Assembly: GCA_905221605.1 (NCBI GenBank)
Contig: CAJNDS010002077.1
Coordinates: 437,501 to 501,500 of the forward strand
Length of the DNA: 64,000 nt
Direction: 5' to 3'
DNA from: Symbiodinium natans
Lineage: Eukaryota > Sar > Dinophyceae > Suessiales > Symbiodiniaceae
The notes beneath the pieces are model-generated. The model ran no database searches and was not told the DNA's origin. It was given only the letters and a program-made list of their open reading frames with translations. Below are positions 36,710 to 47,029 of this stretch, piece after piece (within the stretch, counting starts at the first letter, position 1; every line of letters begins with the position of its first letter). The position numbers and the translations under genes were made by a program.

Positions 36710-37846
36710 CCTCGCTCCGTGCTGAGGGTTTGTAAGGGTTGGTATTGGCCGGAAAGGATTCAGATGGAGGTTACCCGATCTTCGCGCTTTTCCCATCTGA
36801 AGGCAACCAATGGTAATCAGCCTGCTGGACATGGCAGGCCTGCTTTTGTTTACATCCACGTCTCCTGCAAGGGCTGGGGTCTGTCCGTGCACACAGACAA
36901 GGCGGAACCTTGCAGATGTTTAGGTCCTCGCGGCACGGCCGCTGGAGGTTGTTTGAAGATGTTGGCTCTCACTGTCTGGTGAGTGGTTTTATGGGCACTT
37001 GCTGGGGCAAGGCGGCTCTGGCGTCTGAGGATGGTACATGTGCTGGCTGCTGAGTACGGGCCACCGAAAGAGACCTGTGGTAAGACAAGCGATGAAAGGA
37101 GCCGAACTCCTAAACTCTAGGACAGGCTAGCTCACGCGGACGCCACGCAGAGTATGTGTCACTATCTTCAGATGTTGGAGCCAAATTGCCTAGCCGTGTG
37201 ACGTGTGATGTGGTGTTTGGATTCGGCCTCAAGCACTGGAAGGCCTACAACAACAAATCCGAATGAAAACTGTGGTCCTAAGACACGCGGAGCAGCTGCT
37301 TATACGTGGCACCGCGGGGGTCACATAGAGATAGAGGGCTTGCCAGCAAGGGAACTCTGTCTAGAGATAGCCCTGGCTCAGTGAGGAGCTGAGGGCCTGG
37401 CTGCGCAGATGCAGCGGAATGGTTGTTCGGCCTCGCCTCCGCTGAGGGAACAACAGTCCATGCTTCTCTGCAGTGTCGGTCCGGGTTAGTAAGAGCGAGA
37501 ACGCCGGGACCTCGAGCTGCAGTTTTACCATGAAGCAACCGCGTGAGATGCATTATTGGTCAACTGGTGAGTAAGAGCGAGAAAGCCAGGGTGACGCTAC
37601 TTTGGGGGAGGCTGCAAGGCACGGTTAGTAAGTGCGAGAAAGCCGGAGCTGCGGACGAACCTGGAGTAGCAGTCTTTCATACCTCACGTGTTTCACTTTG
37701 CGGCCTCGCATGCGCTGAGGGAATATGCCTCGAACAGAACATCCAGTGCTGAGTGGGGATTGCCAAACTTACGGAGGCTGATGCCACAACAAGTGCCTCA
37801 ACAGCAATGCATGCGGAGGGCAAAGTCGGCCTCGCGAGTGCTGAGG
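36710..37846 (+). repeat. CCTC hairpins, group 5
   Basis: Units at 36710-36727, 37431-37447, 37704-37720 and 37830-37846, loops TCCGT, CTCC, ATGC and GAGT. The unit at 37431 is flanked by TTGTTC on the left and GAACAA on the right, a six-pair outer stem. Confidence 0.82.
37482..37650 (+). repeat. Second hairpin family, three units
   Basis: CCGG GTTAGTAAGAGCGAGAACG CCGG at 37482, then the two-unit block CTGG...CCAG (37565) and CGG...CCG (37622). One stem pair differs between units (T/A or C/G) while the loop GTAAGNGCGAGAA stays fixed. Confidence 0.75.
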
Positions 37847-38227
37847 GTTGCAGCTGAGAGAGGGCCTAGCTGAGAACGCAACACCTCAAGCGAGGTAATT
37901 TTTAGTTTAGTTTCACTTTGACCAACGGCCCCTTCGGGTGGCTACGCGACGCAGCGTGCAGACGAAAGTTCCTGTCTAAGGACATGTTAACTTTGTTGTC
38001 CTGCATGCTGGCTCAGAGTTGTGTGTGTGTAGTTGTAGGAACTCCGTAGTTGTGCCTTGGAGGCTCGACGGGAGTGCTGCTTTAAGTGGGAAAGCCTTTT
38101 GAAGTGCTTGAGTTGTAGGGATGTGTGTCTGGAAGCTGTAGAAGTGACTGTGCACGTTTTTGCTTGCTTTAGGTGTAGTTGGGTAGGTCCCGAGAACTCC
38201 CACTGACGTTTGAGTTCGTTTTGTGGC

Positions 38228-38359
38228 TGTGGAGAACACGTGGCAGAGCAGAGTTTTCACCTGTGTGTAAAGAGTTTCACTGACGAAGCCTCCGGCTTAT
38301 GACTTTGGCTCAAGTCGTGAGAAAAAGAGGGTTCAGCGCGCTGCTGCTGTGTTTTCACA
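38228..38359 (+). repeat. 3' LTR of the plus-strand Copia element
   Basis: 132 bp counterpart of 24211-24338. It contains TTTGGCTCAAG (11 bases), identical to the 3' end of the dinoflagellate spliced leader; the 5' LTR has only GGCTCAAG. Confidence 0.88.
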
Positions 38360-38979
38360 GAACTTCAGAAATTTTGAAAATTCGTTGAATGGTGCTGAAT
38401 CCAGGGAAGAATTGCAACACGCAACCAAAAACAAAAGACAAAGAATTAAGGGCACCCAGCCTAAAAAGAAAGCAGAGTTTCTTCTGCTCAATCTTCTGTT
38501 AAATTTCAGTGTGCCTTGAATTTCTGTTTGGCCATTTTGGAAAATTAAAGACAAGAGCACGCAATCAAAGCTTTGTCAAAAAAAGTCGAATGGGAATGGA
38601 AATCGAGGCTGGGCGACTCTCAAGTTGTTCTGGCCATGATGAGAGGTCAGTGTGATTGTTTTTTTTTTTTGAATTTTTGCAAGAACTGCAAAAACATTGG
38701 TTTTTCCTTGGCCCGTCTGAAAAAGAATTTTCTCTTGCTTTGTTCAATGTTTTCTTTGCTTTTTGTCGGAATGATCTCTTGGTTGCAAGCTTTAGAAAAA
38801 GAAAATTTCGAGAAACCGCTTTGAACTAAAACACAAACAGTCAGCAAGTGTTTTGGTAAGTGCCCGGCAAGCTGTCAATTAACCAGAAAGACGGTGAAAA
38901 ATGCACTCGGAACTGAAAGACATTATAAGAATGTGCATTTTGTTGTTTCGGCTGTTTTTCTGAGTGTGCATGTGCAAGA

Positions 38980-39010
<31 letters not shown>

Positions 39011-40313
39011 TTGTTGCAACAAAGTGGGTTGGTTTGCGGGTACATGTCTTTTTTTCTGTGCTTCATTTTTTGGTGCTGTTGGTTTGAGTCTCTGTGCTTA
39101 ACTTTTTCCGTTGCTGTGGTTGCTGTAAGGTGCTGCCTTTATTTTGGTTGCTGTGTTGGTGCCTTTCTGTGCCTTCATTTTTGGTTGTTTTTTGCATTTT
39201 CTGTGTCTTCATTTTTGGTTGCTGTGTGTGGGTGGTGCCTTTCTGCACCTTCTTTTTGGTCGCTGTGTGGTGCCTTTCTGTGCCTTTATTTTTGGTGGCT
39301 GTGTGTGCCGTTTCTGTGCCTTTTGGCTTCAGTGTGCAAGAAAAGTGTTAGTGTGTGGGTAAAGGGTGGTAAGGCATGGAGTTGCAGAAGTGACACGAAA
39401 AAAAAACAGTGACCTTGCAGTGGTGTCTGTGTGTGTGTGTGTGTGTGTGTGTTGACATCGTTTTCTCGAATGGGTGTGTGGTGTTGTGGTTTCGGCGTTT
39501 TGGCAGAGAGTAATGTGTGTCATGGAGTGTGTTATTTTTGGGTGCAAAGTGGCTTCAGTGGGTGGTGTGCGTTTGCGTGTCTGTCGGCTGGGTTCTGCTG
39601 GCTGTTCAAGTGTGGAAGTGTGCGGGTGGTGAAAGGTGTGTGGATTTGGAGACACAAAAAGAGGGCAAGGAATCAACTCCAAAAGGTAGGGAAGCCGAAG
39701 TGACCTCCACAGTGCGAGAAAGATCGCACGGGAACAATGCAAGACTGTTGTCTTGAATGCCAGCTAAAGACAAGTTTAGCAAGATAAGAACACGCGTATC
39801 AACCGCGTTTTTTGTTTTCTTGAGTGTTGATGCAAACAGTATCGAATAGAAAAAATCTTGTTTGTCTGTGAGTTGATTTTCAATTATTATTGAACTCAAA
39901 TGGGTTCCAAAAGCAGCTCAATTCTGGGCACCGAAAACGGGCCCTAGATTTTGGATTTCCTGTGTGAACATACAAGGCCACCCAGGTTGGAGCCTCAAAT
40001 TGGAACCCAAGTTTAGGAGCCATTTTTGGGCCCAGTTGTGGCGTTTTTTTCACACGCGGGAAGCCAGATCTGGCTTTCACAGCTCCTCGTTGCGAGTAAA
40101 ACAAATAAGCCTCTCAGTCGGTTCCAGTCTAAGTCCTGTGTCAGTCTTCCCCCAAAATTAGAACAGCAGGCAGCAAGGCGGCAAAGTGTAAACTTGTTTG
40201 GAACCGGAACTTTCTCTAACTGTAAGCTTAAGGGGCCGCTTTCAGAAAATCGACGGGCCGTTCCATGTGGCAAGCGACTTCTGCTGTTCAAGCAGCTTCT
40301 GGCAGGCCAGTTA
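38360..40313. other. T/G-rich low-complexity DNA without genes
   Basis: Two (GT)n tracts (~38979-39008 and ~39427-39452) and about five imperfect ~45-bp repeats of GGTTGCTGTGTGGTGCCTTT-type at ~39130-39330. ORFs here are Cys/Phe/Val-rich artefacts of the repeat. Beyond 39900 base composition becomes normal, but nothing is recognised before the RT remnant. Confidence 0.65.
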
Positions 40314-42016
40314 CGACATACGACCAGGATCTTTTCGACAACATGTGTGTCGGCTTTGACCTGGTTGGCAAACTCCCGGAGTCTGGGTCTTCAAGCGCAA
40401 ATTCAGACCGGCTGTGATGCTTGTGGACAACTTGCGAAGCGAGGCAAAACGTGTCCGGGACGCCCTGCTGTCTACTGTGAGTGATGATCCGGAGATTGAC
40501 AAAGGCGTTCTGCTTGCTACCAGGAAAGAACTAGAGGCAGGCTGTGCAGAGGGTCCCGTGCACATTGGTAAGATACCTGAGGGGATGCCACTGTCACGCG
40601 TCGATTTGGGGTGCGCCAGGGTGAGACGGAGGATGGGCCGAAAATAAGGCCCATAGACAACTACCGCGAATCCAACGTCAATGCAGCTGTGTTGCAAACG
40701 GAACAGGTTCCGGTCCACAGCCTAGACGTCGTGGCCGGAATGATTTCGGAGTGGTTGGATCAACTGCTCAAAAGCTTCGAGAGGTGTGGCATGGCTGCTA
40801 AATGTTGGGACCTGAAGGCTGCCTACAAACAGCTGCCGCTGAGTGATGAGGCTTTCGCGCGCGACTCCTTCTTCGTGACATTCAATCACGAAACACAGCG
40901 CCCCGAAGTATATCGCCAGCGCGTTTTTGCCTTTCGGCTCCAAAGCCTCGCGGTGACGGGGTTCATTCGCGCTGCTTTCAGGTTATGGCGCATAGGGCTT
41001 GTCTGTTTGGGTGTCATTTGGTCTTTCTATTTCGATGACTTTTTGAACATATGTCGCAGCGCAGAAAAGAGACATCTGGACATCGTCTTGAACGTTTTCT
41101 TTCAGCTGCTCGGGTGGAAAGTATCGCATGACAAGTTGGTGCCATATGACACCTGCTGCAAGGTGCTTGGGATCTGCCTAGATCTGGGGCAAGCTCTGAA
41201 AGGTTATGTGTTGCTCAAAAACACGGACCGACGCAGGCGTGAGCTCGTTTTCGAGTTGGAGCGTGTGCTGCAAGCAAATACCCTGTCCAAGGCGGACGCA
41301 GAACGTCTGCGAGGTCGAATGCAGTTCGCCAGCGGCCAGCTGTATGGGCGTCTCGCCCGTCAGGCATTGCATGCTTTCTCTTCGAGTCGGCCGCGGGGCC
41401 TTGAGCTAGGAGACAAGTTGACTTGGGCCATCAAGCACCTGCTGGCATTACTGAAGGAAGGACATCCTCGAGAAGTGTCACGGCGCTTGGCCCACACGCG
41501 GCTTGTGTTCGTGGATGCCAGCTTCGAACCCGGTGGTTACTGCGGTATTGGTGGGTTGGTTTTTAGTGAAACGGGGTGCCTGCGTCACTGGTTCGGGTGC
41601 AAAGTGCCGAACTCGCTGGTCACCTTATTGTGCCAGTGCGCTTCGGGCGCGAGCGTGATACTGTCATTTATGAGCTGGAAGCTTTAGCGGTAGTGCTGGC
41701 ACTTGATCTTTTTAAAGATGAGCTCAAGCATTCCAATGCTGTAGTCTTCACTGACAACTCCGGAGTACATGGCAGCTTCGTGAAGTGCTGGTCCGACAAC
41801 CCTGTCGGGAATGCACTTGCATACTTCGCTGCACTGCGTGAGTTTGAGCTTCATGCCTTCTTTTATTATGATCGTGTGCCGTCAGCTAGCAACCCAGCTG
41901 ATGAGCCATCTCGGGGGGAATGTGCCCTGCCCATACACAAGCGCATCAACCTGGATGCAAAGTGCATCACAGGATTGCTTGAGAGCGTGCTCTCACGTAG
42001 TGAGCAGCTCTCATGA
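40314..42016 (+). pseudogene. Decayed DIRS-like reverse transcriptase / RNase H
   Basis: Pieces of one protein in different frames: TYDQDLFDNMCVGFDLVGKLP and MLVDNLRSEAKRV... (to 40647), then 40611-41687 with KIRPIDNYRESNVNAA, CWDLKAAYKQLPL (RT motif A) and SFYFDDFLN (catalytic DD), then 41576-42016 with the rest of RNase H (YELEALAVVLAL, FTDNSGVHG, NPADEPSR). The first RNase H Asp (LVFVDASF) is still in the middle frame. At least two frameshifts separate the parts, so it is inactive as it stands. The RPIDNYR.S.VN and FYFDDFL signatures point to a DIRS/Ngaro-type RT rather than Copia or LINE; the family call is from recollection of motif style. Confidence 0.7.
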
Positions 42017-42040
42017 CGTGCCCGCCTGTTTGACGAGGGG

Positions 42041-42147
42041 CTGGCCAAAGTGGGCTACTCGCAATCCCCATGCATTGAAAAAAGTGAGTGCGCTTGTGAA
42101 CGAATCGGGACTTATATTCTTTATGTTTCATAGATGGAGAATGTACT
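42041..42147 (+). repeat. 107-bp direct repeat, copy 1
   Basis: Starts CTGGCCAAAGTGGGCTACTC and ends GATGGAGAATGTACT; near-identical to 42532-42638, differing by about two bases (TTTCATAG / TATAATAG). Placed just after the RT/RNase H remnant, so perhaps a terminal repeat of that element or a local duplication. Confidence 0.88.
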
Positions 42148-42531
42148 TCGTCTACTGGGAATGCCCGGTGTTTTACAAAGGGAAATAAGAAAACGCTCCA
42201 CGTGCGGATAAGTTTGTATTTCCCTGTAAAACAAATTTATTTCATGTGAAATAAACTAAATAATTAGGGCATGTCCTTTTTCCATGCTTGGATTTTAACT
42301 GCTTGATTTTCCATGGCCTTTCCAACATGTCGATTGCTTGCATCTTCTTTGCAACAGTGATGACATTTATGTGCATGTATTCGGTGATCTCAAGTGGGAG
42401 GTGTGGGTGGGACCCCCGAGTTTTTGTGTAGAAATTTTTTGTCCCGCCCTACCCGCCCTGGATGAACGTGCTCCGCAATATACACCGATCCTGTTGTACA
42501 TATTCCACTGATGTGCCCTGGGCCCAAAGCC

Positions 42532-42638
42532 CTGGCCAAAGTGGGCTACTCGCAATCCCCATGCATTGAAAAAAGTGAGTGCGCTTGTGAACGAATCGGG
42601 ACTTATATTCTTTATGTATAATAGATGGAGAATGTACT
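42532..42638 (+). repeat. 107-bp direct repeat, copy 2
   Basis: Copy of 42041-42147. The 384 bp between the copies is AT-rich at first, with a hairpin (TTTTACAAAGGGAAAT ... ATTTCCCTGTAAAA) near 42170-42232, and has no ORF of note. Confidence 0.88.
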
Positions 42639-43120
42639 GCGCCTCTTTTCGCTGGCATTGCGTCTGTTTGAGGCCGCGGCTTGTAGCTGCCACCTCACAC
42701 GCTTTTTTCCAGATGCATGATCCACCCTTGCGGCATTGCACAGAACGCTCCCTTCTCTGTCCTTGGATGATCACGCCGTTTGCCAGTCTTTTGCTTGCAT
42801 GCCTCCGCCCATATGCACCCACCGCGAATTTGCCCCCGAGCTTAGGGAACTGTGCGCCTTTTTGACTGAGCACTCTTTGCGTTGCATGTCCGTGACGCAC
42901 TTGCCTGCCAAGCATTGTGCTGCCGGGGTTCTCTACTTCGTCTTCGTCGTGTACTGAGAGGGGCATGTTTCACCTTAGGATTAGGACGTCCTCTGTTTTG
43001 TTGTTGTTTGGTTGTTTCGCGCAGCTGCCGTTGCTTGTATGCTCTAGCTACTTTTCACTTCCGACCCAACCCACAAGACCGGCCTACTGAGCTGCTGACG
43101 TAGTAAAGAGGCGCCCATTT
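42639..43120. other. No gene recognised
   Basis: Short open frames only; no motif recognised. Probably decayed element sequence. Confidence 0.5.
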
Positions 43121-43136
43121 CAAAAAAAAAGAATTC

Positions 43137-43447
43137 GATGCTTCCGCTGTGGCTGACGCTTTACAGGCCTCTTCAGATTTCTTCTGGAGGGCCACTTAGG
43201 TTGCCGACCGCAACCGCGCGGTAAGACGGAGCCTTGGTTTTCGACGCTTCCGCTGTGGTTTCGGGTGAGGTGACCGACCGCAACGGCGCACGCGGCGGGG
43301 CAACCTGGTTTTGGGCTCTCGCTGTGGTTTCGCGCGATTTCCGTTGCGCTTCGATGCTCCCGCTGTGGTTTCGCGCGAATTTCGTTGCATTTCGATGCTC
43401 CCGCTGTGGTTTCGCGCGAATTTCGTTGCATTTCGATGCTCCCGCGT
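43137..43447. repeat. Imperfect tandem repeats with CCCGCTGTGGTTTCGCGCGA core
   Basis: About five units; the last three are ~47 bp and nearly identical (GATGCTCCCGCTGTGGTTTC then GCGCGAATTTCGTTGCATTTC). Earlier units near 43140, 43240 and 43318 are more diverged. Confidence 0.8.
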
Positions 43448-43829
43448 GAAGCGATGGGAACACTTGAAAAATGAAGCCTTTAGCTGGCTTTGTGATGCGG
43501 ATTCAGGGTTTGCTGAGGGTTGCCCTCAGCTCGAATTAAACCCTCTGAGCCTTGAGCCCCAAAACCCTCGGTGTGCGTAAGACCACTGGCGCAAAACACA
43601 GGGAGAGTTTGGGGTTGGGCAACCCTGCGGCTGGGTGCCGGGGGTTAGAATTACGGGTTGAGCATCATGAGCATCAGCTGGGTCTTTTGGCCCCCAAGTT
43701 CCACACGCGTGCTCTTCTGGCCTTCTTTGGCCTTTTCTGGCCCTCCTCACTGTTTGGGGTCTACGCCGGCATAATTTTAATTTCGTTGCGCAACTGTCGC
43801 GTAAGGATTGTCTGTCTGCTATGACACAA

Positions 43830-44215
43830 TCCCTGCCTGAGGTTGTCCGAAAGGTCAATGCCTTCCTACACTGTTCCCATGGAGTCGTGGAACACCTTGT
43901 GTATTTCGCACAATTGCTCGTATGCACAGGGACATGTCAAACGCTTGGGGCACACCCAATCTTTCAGTGGCCCTTGGAGATTTCACAGGCGGCGAGCTGT
44001 GGCTTCATGATACCGCCTGCGCAACAATGGGCGTGCCACGCTGGGAGACCCTCCCTGAGGATGCACAGGCATTCTTAGGTCATGCAATTGATGTTGCTTC
44101 TCATGGTCTGCGCTTCGATGGCCATCGATGGCATAAAGCTTTGCCCTTTCAGGGGGATAGATGGGGTGCGGATTGCAGTCACACTGCCAGATGTCACCGC
44201 GCCTGAGTTGCATGC
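43830..44215 (+). pseudogene. Fragment resembling a 2-oxoglutarate/Fe(II) oxygenase domain
   Basis: The frame at 43922-44206 reads MHRDMSNAWGTPNLSVALGDFTGGELWLHD ... LRFDGHRWHKALPFQGDRW in separate parts. HxD, then GDFTGGELW, then a distal H and G-R spacing fit the double-stranded beta-helix of 2OG-Fe(II) oxygenases, including TET/JBP-like proteins. A preceding stretch in another frame (VVRKVNAFLHCSHGVVEHLV, 43821 onward) may belong to the same decayed protein. It lies ~1.8 kb after the DIRS-like remnant and could be part of the same element. Fold assignment is inference from motif spacing. Confidence 0.4.
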
Positions 44216-46009
44216 GTGAGGTTCCCCCTCTGGTTGCAAGTTCCCCTCAGTGCCTCCCGGCCCCACCTGCGAAACAGAGGCGCAGCCTGCGGCAGCGGAG
44301 CCAGCGACGCTGCCAGCTGCCACTGCAGTAAAGCAGATGGACGTCCTGCCATTCGGGCAAATTCATTGGGGGTCCGATCTCAAGACGGCGTCTTTTCTCC
44401 CCATTCCTGGAGCTGCCCAAGAGGGCCAAGACCCCAAGCGCAGGCCTGGCGGGCAGATCAGGCAATTGCGGACTTCCCAGGCCGGATTTTACCCGGCCAC
44501 TTGTCGAAAGCGATCCAAGTGTTCGGCGTGGATATCCTTTCAGTGGATCTGCGCGTGCTAGATGCACGCGTGGATATTCTAGATGCTGCCTTTTTTGAAC
44601 AACTCTTGTTCTTGCGCGGATCAGGCAAGGTCGGCTATGCTGCTGCCAGCCCCGCAGGTTCATAGTACTCGTTGCTGAAATTGCACGGGGGCCCCCCTTT
44701 TGCACTGCGCATGCCAGAGTTCCTTCCTTCATGATCTATCACCTCCTGAGTCAGCAAAAGTGCAATGCTCTCACGCAATGCTGGCACGCTGCTGTCAGTG
44801 TCTTGAGGTTGCTTACACCCACTTGGAGCAACCGCACGGGGTGATGAGCTGGCAGGAAGATTGCACACAGGCATGGATAAAGCCGGCTTCTTGTGCATTG
44901 ATCCACCTCTCGGCATGTGCATTCACTTTTTCATGTCACCTATCGTACATTCGTGTCGGACTAGTGCGGGGGTGTGAACGTGTGTGTATTTGTCAGTAGT
45001 AGTGTTTACCGCCTGCACGTGTACGGCTGCGAGTCTGTCTGCCCGCAGTCCTGGCTCGCAGGCCGGTTGTGCTCTGCAGTGCTTGTCCGTTATGTTCAGA
45101 ACTTTGCCTCTGCCTCCCCACCAACCATCCTTGTTCTCCTTGCCGCGCTACCGTCTTCGCTGTGACCTGCTTCTTGGTTCGACAGAAATGGCAGTGATGT
45201 CATTTCTGTCCGCATCCGGCACCTTTTACTTCATCGAAGGACCGTCCGCTGTCTTCCTTGCCGCACTTCCGTCTTCTCTGCGGCCTGCTTCTCTGCTTGC
45301 CAGGAATAGCCAAAGCGTTATTACTGTCGTGCTGAGTCGTGATGGCTCCACTTTCAGCACCGCCTTGTCATGTCTGACTGCTGTTTTCCTTGTCATCCTT
45401 TTGCCTGGTCTCCGTGGACTGTCAGAATTTGCTGCCCGGAGCTTCCGACCAGCATTCTTCTGCCTGCCCCTGCGTCCGATGTTCTGGGGTTGTCCTTTGC
45501 CGACCGGGATCTTCTTTATGCCAAAGAATCGAAAAAGGGGAGAGCGTGTGTGCACCACTTTTTCATGTCACCTAACGTACATTCGTAACGGACTAGTGCG
45601 GGGCTGTGAACTACAGAGTTACTGCTGTCGCTGTCGAAGATGCGCACCTGAAAGCTTCAGGTTTGCAGCACATGGCCGTGCGTAACAGGATCCAGCCGAA
45701 TGCGTAGTATATGCTGGCCACATATACAGGACCATAGCAAGGCTACTACAGCACAATGGCATGCAAAAGGATCATGGTGTGATGTGATGTAGGTGCAGTA
45801 TGGCTGGCAATAGAGATTCCGAGCATGCAGGCAGCCCAAGTTGGGAAGGCTACCTTCCTCCCTCCCCCCTCCCCCTGATGTAGGTAGGTAAGTCGTTCTA
45901 TAAAGAGATCAACCCATCTTCTGAAAAACTGGCTGATGCTCAAGCTTGCAGGCTACTGATTGCAGGACCCCTCAGAAAGTAGGCCAAGGCATCTGTCTAT
46001 GAGATCAGA
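44216..46009. other. Non-coding DNA with dispersed short repeats
   Basis: No gene recognised. A ~55-bp repeat (CTTTTTCATGTCACCTA.CG then TACATTCGT..CGGACTAGTG) occurs at ~44928-44982 and ~45559-45612. A second pair (CTCCTTGCCGCGCTACCGTC-type) lies at ~45135 and ~45250. Confidence 0.5.
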
Positions 46010-46726
46010 ATGGCTTACCCGGTGCCCTGCTCCTGGCATTTGCTTTTTATTACAGCCACAGCCTCGCAGCTCTCCACATCGCTGCCGGTGCCTTGCCCCA
46101 CCGGGGCAATGCGTAGGCTCTCCAAGTATAGCCAAGACGAGGCGGCTCAAGAGACTTCGCCGTTGCCAGCCTTCAAGTGTATACAGGACGGGGGGATCTA
46201 TGCACTCTTCGATCCTGGTCCAGTCTGGCCAGACCAATTCCAATCCTTGCTTTTACAGGCAGACCGGAACATGTCGAAGATGGGGCATATGTCCATGGTG
46301 TTTTCACGCTTTGTTGGACTATGTGTCCCTGCCTCCTGCTTTTCTCCACCACCAGAGTCGCTGGCAAAGAACGCCAGGCACCTACCCTTGTCCCTGACAT
46401 GGGATGATGGGGAGAGAAGGGTTGAGCAACTGCAGTTTCTTGCAGGGCAGCAGTTTTTGCAAGGCATTTTGGGCTATGAATCAGGAGGCAGGAAAATTCT
46501 CGGATCGCGCGTGCTCGCTCGCTTGCAGACTCACGCAGATGTCCTTCTGACAAAGTCCACTAGCCGGGGTGGGCAACTAGCTTGCAGGGCTTCGTTTTGT
46601 GGCTGGGTCCCTGGCGTGTTGTTGAACAAGACTTTCTGCTTGTTGCTTTTTTGGAGAAGAGGAGAAACCCAAGACCTAAGCTCACAAGCAGCCCTCAACC
46701 CCAAACCCTATAAATGGAAGCCTTGA
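46010..46726 (+). CDS. Hypothetical ORF, uncertain
   Basis: 238 open codons, not starting at a context that can be judged. The middle (IYALFDPGPVWPDQFQSLLLQADRNMSKMGHMSMVFSRFVG, in parts) has a protein-like composition, but no family is recognised. It lies ~300 bp upstream of the GT8 exon and might be an upstream exon of that gene or chance. The end runs into AACCCCAAACCCTATAAA, a telomere-like stretch. Confidence 0.2.
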   Translation: MAYPVPCSWHLLFITATASQLSTSLPVPCPTGAMRRLSKYSQDEAAQETSPLPAFKCIQDGGIYALFDPGPVWPDQFQSLLLQADRNMSKMGHMSMVFSRFVGLCVPASCFSPPPESLAKNARHLPLSLTWDDGERRVEQLQFLAGQQFLQGILGYESGGRKILGSRVLARLQTHADVLLTKSTSRGGQLACRASFCGWVPGVLLNKTFCLLLFWRRGETQDLSSQAALNPKPYKWKP

Positions 46727-47029
46727 AATTGGTCCAGGCCAGCTGTTGGGGAGGGCCAGTTTTGGCAAGTCCGCCTTCGGCTGTTCTGCCCACGCTGCCA
46801 GGGATGTTCACAGAAGCGGACCTATTGCGTCGTGCTTCCTCCCAGGCTCTCAGGGCTATCATTTTTTTTTAAAGCTGTTGTTATGGACCCCATGTTTTCT
46901 AGGGTTTAGGAGTTTAGGGCCCTTGTCCCGTGTATGGTATGTAATAATAATAGCGGTATGTATTAATATAAGGTTTTTGAATGAAGGGCCCATGTACCTT
47001 TAGACCAGGAGACGACGCCCCTGGCCTAC

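Larger units (their letters stand above)
32854..38227 (+). other. 5.3-kb structured 3' non-coding region of the LTR element
   Basis: Between the Pol stop and the 3' LTR no convincing ORF exists. The sequence comprises two related segments (about 32970-35830 and 35830-37975). Each opens with GTTCCTGTCT...GGCTCAAG... and CAACCCCGGTGGGGTGC.CAGG, and each ends in a block with CCCCTTCGGGTGGCTACGC. Scattered through both are ~20 copies of a hairpin built on CCTC...GAGG, five copies of a second hairpin around GTAAGTGCGAGAAAGCC, and three of a third (GAGG GCATGGATCA CCTC). All lie in one orientation. A function as RNA structure is inferred from compensatory changes. Confidence 0.75.
24211..38359 (+). 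mobile_element. Large Copia-like LTR retrotransposon (14.1 kb)
   Basis: Bounded by related 128/132-bp LTRs (24211-24338 and 38228-38359), each TGTGGAGAACAC...TTTTCACA. A primer-binding site follows the 5' LTR, then gag-protease-integrase-RT-RNase H in a single 2,823-codon frame, then 5.3 kb of non-coding DNA rich in structured repeats. No matching 5-bp target duplication is seen (AACCA before, GAACT after), and no clear polypurine tract precedes the 3' LTR. The LTRs differ by several indels. The element is therefore older than the minus-strand one, or a recombinant between two copies. Confidence 0.82.
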
